A stretch of DNA of 11,471 bases from Armatimonadota bacterium. Its GTDB lineage: Bacteria; Armatimonadota; UBA10988; DTZQ01. Made by a program: the position numbers and the translations under genes. Under the pieces are notes generated by a model. It was not told the DNA's origin. It was given only the letters and a program-made list of their open reading frames with translations, and did not search any database. The DNA lies in the NCBI GenBank assembly GCA_012961305.1, contig DTZQ01000218.1:1-11471 (forward strand), in the 5' to 3' direction. Positions 7,424-11,471 of the stretch are shown here, piece after piece (within the stretch, counting starts at the first letter, position 1; each line of letters starts with the position of its first letter).

Positions 7424-7641
7424 TTAGGGAGGTAACTGCTCACCTTCTATCCCCGCCGAGGGGCAGAGAAGATTTAGGGCAATCGGAAGAGGAAATCCAG
7501 CCTCTTCGTCCAGAGTTCAAACTCGGGGCTACCTTTGCCAAACCTGGGGTATCCTGCATCGTGCAACTGCCAGTTGCCTCCTTCCTCTGGGGTGCAGGAA
7601 GGTGGTAATTACACAGAGGGTTATCAATCTGGGGGAGTTTT
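7424..7641 (+). other. Inverted-repeat-rich spacer upstream of the DUF6785-like gene
   Basis: This 218-base stretch holds several dyads. They are GAAGAGG/CCTCTTC (7486-7492 with 7501-7507, 8-base loop), GAGTT-CA-AACTC (7513-7524), GCAACTG-C-CAGTTGC (7563-7577), TCCTGCA/TGCAGGA (7552-7558 with 7593-7599) enclosing the previous one, and CCTTCC/GGAAGG (7580-7585 with 7597-7602). The last two share bases 7597-7599, so they cannot form together. No convincing sigma70 promoter was found here, so the downstream gene may be read through from the upstream promoter. No known riboswitch class was recognised. Confidence 0.45.
7510..7537 (-). repeat. Copy B of the short intergenic repeat, inverted relative to copy A
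   Basis: Read on the minus strand from 7527 to 7510, this matches positions 11-28 at 16 of 18 bases, with the shared core GAGTTTGAAC. Flanking AAAG, T and AGCCC blocks extend the resemblance to 7537 with one gap. It is itself a dyad (GAGTT, CA, AACTC on the plus strand). It sits between two co-directional genes, whereas copy A precedes bioD. Confidence 0.45.
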
Positions 7642-9597
7642 TTGAGCCAGAAATGGGCTGAATTTCGTTCCCAAGCCCGGCATCCCTTGCGGCTGCGGGC
7701 TGTGTTCTGGGCGGTGGTCCTGGCGGCCGGGGGAATTGCTTGGGTGGACCAGAGCGAATTAGTGCTGGCCAGCGTCCAGGTCGGCAACAGTGTGCCGCCG
7801 GTGCCGGCGCTGGCGGCGCTGGTGGTGCTGGCGTTCCTCAACCCGCTGCTGCGTTGGATTCGGCTGGGGCTGACCCGAAAGGACCGGCTGTTCATCTACC
7901 TGTTCGTGGCGGTTGCGGTAAGCATTCCCTCAGTTCAAGTTTTGACCATGATTTTCGCCTTCCTCACCGCACCGACCTATTTAGCCTCCCCGCAAAACCG
8001 CTTCGCCGATTTGACGGTACTCTTCCCCCGCTGGTGGGCACCCACGAACCCGAAAGTGATTCGCTATTTCTACGAGGGCCAGGTCAGCGGCAAGGTGCCC
8101 TGGGCGGCCTGGTGTGGGCCACTCCTTACCTGGACTCTGATACTAAGTGCCCTCTATTTGGCATTACACGCGCTGTTGAGCCTGTTCCGCCGGCCGTGGC
8201 AGGAGCAGGAACGACTGACCTATCCCTTGCTTCGGCTGCCCCTGGCCTTGGTGGGGGAGCCGGTAAGCGGACGGAGTCTGTGGCGGGATGGGGTCTTCTG
8301 GCTGGGCTTTGGGGCGAGTGTAGTGTTCAACGGTTTGAACATGCTCCGTACTTTCGATGCCAGTATTCCCGCCCCCGGCCGGGGAATCAACGTTGGCCGC
8401 TGGTTTGTAGACCCTCCGTGGAATGCGATTCGGCCCATGTCCATTTCCTTCCGCCCGGAGATTTTCGGCATTTCCTACTTCATGCCAGCCGACGTGCTGC
8501 TCACCTGCGGAGTGGGCTATGTGCTACTGCGCCTAAGTGGTGTGGTGCGCTCGGCTTGGGGCCAGGAAGTCATTACCAGCGCCTATGACTACCAAGAGAT
8601 TAGTTCCGGAGCCTTCATCGCCCTGGCAGGATTGCTGTTCTGGCAGGCCCGGCATCCCCTAAAAGCCACCTTGAGCCTTCGCTCCAAGGACCGAGGGGAA
8701 CCGATGGCCGGGCGAACGGCCTGGGCGGCGGCGTTAGGTGGGTATCTGGTTTGCGCGTGGATTTTCTGGCAGGCAGGGATGGCCGGCCCGTTGGCGCTGT
8801 TGCATGTGGGGCTGCTGCTAATCTTCGGCTTCGTCTATGCCCGAATGCGTGCGGAAACAGGTGCCACTACCACCTACCTTTTCCCCTTCTGGCAACAACA
8901 GTCCACGCTCCTGAACTTCTTGGGTTCCGACGGTTTAGCCTTTGGTCGGGACCTGCGCTCGCTGGGTCTTCTGGCTTCAGTGGGTGGCCTGTCGCGGGGG
9001 GTGTTTCCCTCCTGCGCGGCCTACAGCGGCGAAGGTTTGGCTCTGGCCGACGCCGAGGGGTTGCGGCCCCGCGCAGCCTCTTGGATGTTGTTGGCTGGAG
9101 CCGGGTTCGGCATCGTCGGAGGACTGCTGTCCCATCTTTTGCTCACCTACCGGCATGGGTTCAATCTGCTGGACGCCGGCGGTGGGGGACGTATCGGCTA
9201 CCGGCTGTATCTGGCCACCCAGCAATATGATTGGGTCGCCCGCTGGTTGACCGACCCGCTACCACCCCAGAGCAGCAAAGTTTGGGCGACCATCGGTGGG
9301 GCCTTGGGAGCGCTGGCCTTGAGTTTGGCCCGGTGGCATTGGTTGGGCTTTCCCTTTCATCCCTTGGGCTTCGCTATGGCCACGGCCTACGGCTATCACC
9401 TCTGGGCGCCCTTTCTGTTCATTTGGCTGTTCAAAGGCGCGCTGCTGCGTTGGGTGGGCATCCGCGGCTACCGCCGGGCGTTACCCTTCTTCCTGGGTCT
9501 GGTGTTGGGCCATTATCTCTTCGCCGGAGCCGTTTGGGGCGGCTTGGGTGCGCTCGGCTGGGAGCGAGTCAAGTCATATATCATCCATTTCGCTTGA
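7642..9597 (+). CDS. DUF6785/DUF6784-like polytopic membrane protein, transporter-like
   Basis: The 651-residue product has roughly 13-14 hydrophobic segments, for example about 20-34, 54-72, 84-106, 159-180, 217-235, 283-299, 322-334, 359-377, 383-401, 478-500, 548-563, 575-600 and 612-638. Family-like signatures are NPLLRW near 67-72, the segment LASPQNRFADL then FPRWWAPTNPKVIRYFYEG (114-146), PWAAW (153-157) and a C-terminal FPFHPLGFAMATAYGYHLW part (570-588). I recall these families being compared with oligopeptide transporters, but no substrate is established to my knowledge. The only usable start is TTG at 7642, with GGGGGAG just four bases upstream; the nearby ATG at 7653 is out of frame and soon stopped. 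An upstream in-frame stop at 7606 leaves no other standard start. Uptake of breakdown products from the secreted hydrolase is possible but unproven. Confidence 0.8.
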   Translation: MSQKWAEFRSQARHPLRLRAVFWAVVLAAGGIAWVDQSELVLASVQVGNSVPPVPALAALVVLAFLNPLLRWIRLGLTRKDRLFIYLFVAVAVSIPSVQVLTMIFAFLTAPTYLASPQNRFADLTVLFPRWWAPTNPKVIRYFYEGQVSGKVPWAAWCGPLLTWTLILSALYLALHALLSLFRRPWQEQERLTYPLLRLPLALVGEPVSGRSLWRDGVFWLGFGASVVFNGLNMLRTFDASIPAPGRGINVGRWFVDPPWNAIRPMSISFRPEIFGISYFMPADVLLTCGVGYVLLRLSGVVRSAWGQEVITSAYDYQEISSGAFIALAGLLFWQARHPLKATLSLRSKDRGEPMAGRTAWAAALGGYLVCAWIFWQAGMAGPLALLHVGLLLIFGFVYARMRAETGATTTYLFPFWQQQSTLLNFLGSDGLAFGRDLRSLGLLASVGGLSRGVFPSCAAYSGEGLALADAEGLRPRAASWMLLAGAGFGIVGGLLSHLLLTYRHGFNLLDAGGGGRIGYRLYLATQQYDWVARWLTDPLPPQSSKVWATIGGALGALALSLARWHWLGFPFHPLGFAMATAYGYHLWAPFLFIWLFKGALLRWVGIRGYRRALPFFLGLVLGHYLFAGAVWGGLGALGWERVKSYIIHFA

Positions 9598-9642
9598 GCC
9601 GGCTAATCCCCACCGTGTAGAGCCGAAAACCCGCTTTAGTCC

Positions 9643-9671
9643 TTGACTTTTTGGCGATTCTGTGATATAAT
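9643..9671 (+). promoter_or_regulatory. Sigma70-type promoter of gyrB
   Basis: TTGACT (9643-9648), a 17-base spacer and TATAAT (9666-9671) give a near-consensus housekeeping promoter, one mismatch in the -35 box. The expected start is near 9678, leaving an untranslated leader of about 170 bases before gyrB, long for a housekeeping gene. The spacer from the preceding stop codon is short of any clear terminator; only weak dyads such as AGCCGGCT (9597-9604) are seen. Confidence 0.85.
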
Positions 9672-9677
9672 ATATAC

Positions 9678-9800
9678 AGGACGGTTGTTTGAGTGGATGC
9701 ATCCCTAAAAGTGTCCTTAACGATGCTTCCTACGGCTCAAGAAACCGCGTGGTCACGTTCCCCTATGGGTGTTATCTCGGGCCCTCCGTGTGTAACATCA
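9678..9800 (+). promoter_or_regulatory. Candidate structured 5' leader RNA of gyrB
   Basis: Right after the predicted transcription start, CGGTT-GT-TTGAG (9682-9693) can pair with CTCAA-GA-AACCG (9736-9747), two five-pair helices around a symmetric internal loop. Inside it, GCATC (9699-9703) can pair with GATGC (9722-9726), or GGATGCATCC (9695-9704) is self-complementary. Then come CGTG-GT-CACG (9748-9757) and a seven-pair helix GGTGTTA (9768-9774) with TAACATC (9793-9799), one pair being G-U. A rival helix AGGAC/GTCCT (9678-9682 with 9713-9717) excludes the first. An A-rich, apparently unpaired stretch to the ribosome site follows. It was not recognised as tRNA, 6S, SRP RNA or a known riboswitch. 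It may be an attenuation-type leader or a small RNA. Confidence 0.4.
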
Positions 9801-9834
9801 AAACCAATACGTAAAGCGTAACGAGTAAAAATGT

Positions 9835-9841
9835 AAGGAGG
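9835..9841 (+). promoter_or_regulatory. Strong Shine-Dalgarno site for gyrB
   Basis: AAGGAGG lies six bases upstream of the GTG at 9848, which opens directly into the conserved GyrB N-terminus. It fixes a GTG start for this gene. Confidence 0.88.
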
Positions 9842-9847
9842 TTATCA

Positions 9848-11471
9848 GTGGCGGAAACTTACGGGGCGCAAGAAATTCAGGTTTTGGAGGGATTGGAAGC
9901 CGTTCGCCGCCGGCCGGCGATGTACATCGGGGGGATAGATGCCATCGGCCTGCACCACCTGATAGAGGAAGTGGTAGATAACGCCATTGATGAGGCCATG
10001 GCGGGGTACTGCAAGAACATCCGGGTCACAATACACGCCGATGGAAGCCTCTCCGTAGAGGACGATGGTCGGGGCATTCCAGTGGACATCCACCCGGAGG
10101 AGAGCCGCCCGGCGGTGGAGGTGGTGATGACTAAACTCCACGCCGGCGGCAAGTTTGGGGGCAAGCGCAGCGGCTACCGGGTATCCGGAGGGCTGCATGG
10201 GGTTGGGGTTTCGGTGGTGAATGCCCTCTCTGAGTGGCTGGTGGTGGAGGTCAAGCGACAGCGCAAAATATACCGCCAACGCTACGAACGGGGTCAACCG
10301 GTGACCGAATTGGAGGTCGTAGGCCGAGTGCGAAGCACGGGGACGAAGGTGACTTTCAAGCCCGACCCGGAGATTTTCCGCACCACGGAGTTCGGTTACG
10401 AGCGGCTGGCCCAGCGCTTGCGGGAATTGGCCTACCTCAACGGGGGAGTGAAAATCGTCCTCACCGACGAACGTACCCGAGATGAGGAGACTGGCCAACC
10501 GGTGAGCGAAACCTTCTACTATAAAGGGGGTATCACCGAGTTCGTAAAGCACCTCAATAAGACCAAAAATCCGCTCCACAAGCCTATTTACATTGCCGCT
10601 GAGCGGGACGGAGTGCAGATTGAGGTGGCCATGCAGTACAATGATGGCTACCTGGAAAACGTTCTCGCCTTCGCCAACAGCATCAACACCCCCGATGGGG
10701 GGACCCACCTGAGCGGTTTCAAAACGGCCCTGACCCGGGTGCTCAACACCTACGCCCGGCGACAGAACCTGCTGAAGGAGAAGGACCGCAACTTCTCCGG
10801 GGAGGACGTGCGCGAGGGATTGGCCGCGGTCATCAGCGTACTTCTGCCTGACCCCCAGTTCGAGTCCCAAACCAAAGTGAAACTGTGCAATCCCGAGGTA
10901 GATGGACTGGTCAATTCGGTGGTGGGGGAGCGGCTGATGGAGTTTTTAGAGGAGAACCCTCGCGTTGCTCGCCTCATAATCAACAAAGCCATCACCGCGG
11001 CCCGGGCCCGCGAGGCCGCCCGCCGAGCCGCAGATTTGATTAAGCGCAAGTCGGCCCTGGACATTGGGGGCCTGCCCGGCAAATTGTTCGACTGTTCCAG
11101 CCGCAGCCGGGAGGAAACGGAACTGTTCATCGTAGAGGGGGACAGCGCGGCCGGAACGGCCAAGATGGGCCGTAACAGCCGCTTCCAAGCCGTGCTGCCC
11201 CTGGGGGGCAAGCCCCTCAACGTGGAAAAGAGCCGCCTGGACAAAATCCTCAACCACGAGCATTTCCGTACCATCATCACCGCTATCGGCACGGGCATCG
11301 CCGACCCCTACCACTGGGAGGAAATTCGGGAGCAAATTGCGGAGTTGGCCGAAAGGCCCCGCGAGGAGGAGGTTCCAGCGCCGGAGGAGGACGAGGTAGC
11401 GGAAGAGGAACTCGAGGCCGAAGAAGAGGGGAACAGACTGGGGGCTGACAGTTTCAACCTGCGTAAACTTC
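9848..11471 (+). CDS. gyrB: DNA gyrase subunit B (3' end beyond window)
   Basis: GyrB is the ATPase and TOPRIM subunit of the A2B2 type IIA topoisomerase that introduces negative supercoils. 541 complete codons are present, open to the right edge. GHKL ATPase motifs are clear: E41 and N45 in EEVVDNAIDE (40-49), DDGRGIP (72-78), GGLHGVGVSVVNALS (114-128) and QTKVKL in the transducer loop. The TOPRIM motif EGDSAAG (430-436) carries the metal-binding E430, followed by PLGGKPLNVEK. After AIGTGI (479-484), where relatives reach an F/Y-D/N-L-K-L-RYH segment in about four residues, this protein has 51 residues (485-535), 21 of them Asp or Glu, before FNLRKL. The DxD motif should lie just outside the window. 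ParE is the alternative, but the TKLHAGGKFG and GGLHGVG context and strong promoter fit GyrB. The gene lies next to an unrelated membrane protein gene, without recF or dnaN adjacent. Confidence 0.93.
   Translation, partial: MAETYGAQEIQVLEGLEAVRRRPAMYIGGIDAIGLHHLIEEVVDNAIDEAMAGYCKNIRVTIHADGSLSVEDDGRGIPVDIHPEESRPAVEVVMTKLHAGGKFGGKRSGYRVSGGLHGVGVSVVNALSEWLVVEVKRQRKIYRQRYERGQPVTELEVVGRVRSTGTKVTFKPDPEIFRTTEFGYERLAQRLRELAYLNGGVKIVLTDERTRDEETGQPVSETFYYKGGITEFVKHLNKTKNPLHKPIYIAAERDGVQIEVAMQYNDGYLENVLAFANSINTPDGGTHLSGFKTALTRVLNTYARRQNLLKEKDRNFSGEDVREGLAAVISVLLPDPQFESQTKVKLCNPEVDGLVNSVVGERLMEFLEENPRVARLIINKAITAARAREAARRAADLIKRKSALDIGGLPGKLFDCSSRSREETELFIVEGDSAAGTAKMGRNSRFQAVLPLGGKPLNVEKSRLDKILNHEHFRTIITAIGTGIADPYHWEEIREQIAELAERPREEEVPAPEEDEVAEEELEAEEEGNRLGADSFNLRKL

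Noticed and set aside
7420..7608. A 62-codon frame whose ATG overlaps the HEAT gene stop (ATGA) with AGGAGGG five bases upstream
   Set aside because: The start context is good, but the frame runs through the inverted-repeat cluster and the repeat copy, and the product has no recognisable fold. The purine-rich sequence also belongs to the end codons of the HEAT gene.
9678..9760. A tRNA-like beginning (GTTTGAGTGG resembles a D-arm of a long-variable-arm tRNA)
   Set aside because: No T-arm of the GTTCRANYC type follows, acceptor pairing fails and no anticodon arm can be drawn.
9598..9847. Possible replication origin upstream of gyrB
   Set aside because: No cluster of DnaA boxes is present, only single poor matches, and no AT-rich unwinding segment beyond the promoter region.
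9845..10870. A 341-codon open frame on the minus strand
   Set aside because: It is the complement of gyrB, whose plus-strand frame carries all conserved gyrase motifs and a consensus promoter and ribosome site.

Overview
The window looks like chromosomal DNA from a moderately GC-rich bacterium. No transposase, integrase, phage gene, CRISPR array, rRNA or tRNA was seen. The best phylogenetic clues are a DUF6785/DUF6784-type polytopic membrane protein and a giant secreted DUF6259-like glycoside-hydrolase candidate with a CBM9-like tail. I associate these families with Armatimonadota, including thermophilic Fervidibacteria-like lineages, and with Planctomycetota. This assignment rests on protein-family recall, so it is an inference.

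Layout: (1) bioD (99-830, +) makes dethiobiotin; any partner biotin genes would lie to the left, outside the window. (2) A 1549-residue secreted multidomain protein (877-5526, -) is convergent with bioD. (3) A compact divergent control region (5527-5661) carries two perfect sigma70-type promoters back to back, one firing left into the secreted enzyme and one right into a two-gene unit. (4) That unit has a small P-loop kinase resembling the 5'-OH polynucleotide kinase domain of bacterial Pnkp, but standing alone (5662-6237). An exported HEAT-repeat protein (6203-7423) overlaps it by 35 bases. (5) A 218-base spacer rich in inverted repeats leads to a 651-residue DUF6785-like membrane protein (7642-9597). 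(6) A 250-base spacer with a strong promoter and a structured-looking leader precedes gyrB (9848 to the right edge, incomplete).

The secreted enzyme and the membrane protein could belong to a polymer-breakdown and uptake lifestyle, though nothing in the sequence links them directly. BioD and GyrB are housekeeping functions.

The most unusual points are an acidic insertion of roughly 47 residues inside the TOPRIM region of GyrB, mutually exclusive pairings in the gyrB leader, the divergent consensus promoters, the free-standing Pnkp-type kinase coupled to a HEAT protein, and a short repeat present in opposite orientation in two non-coding segments. No gene-free stretch exceeds 300 bases.
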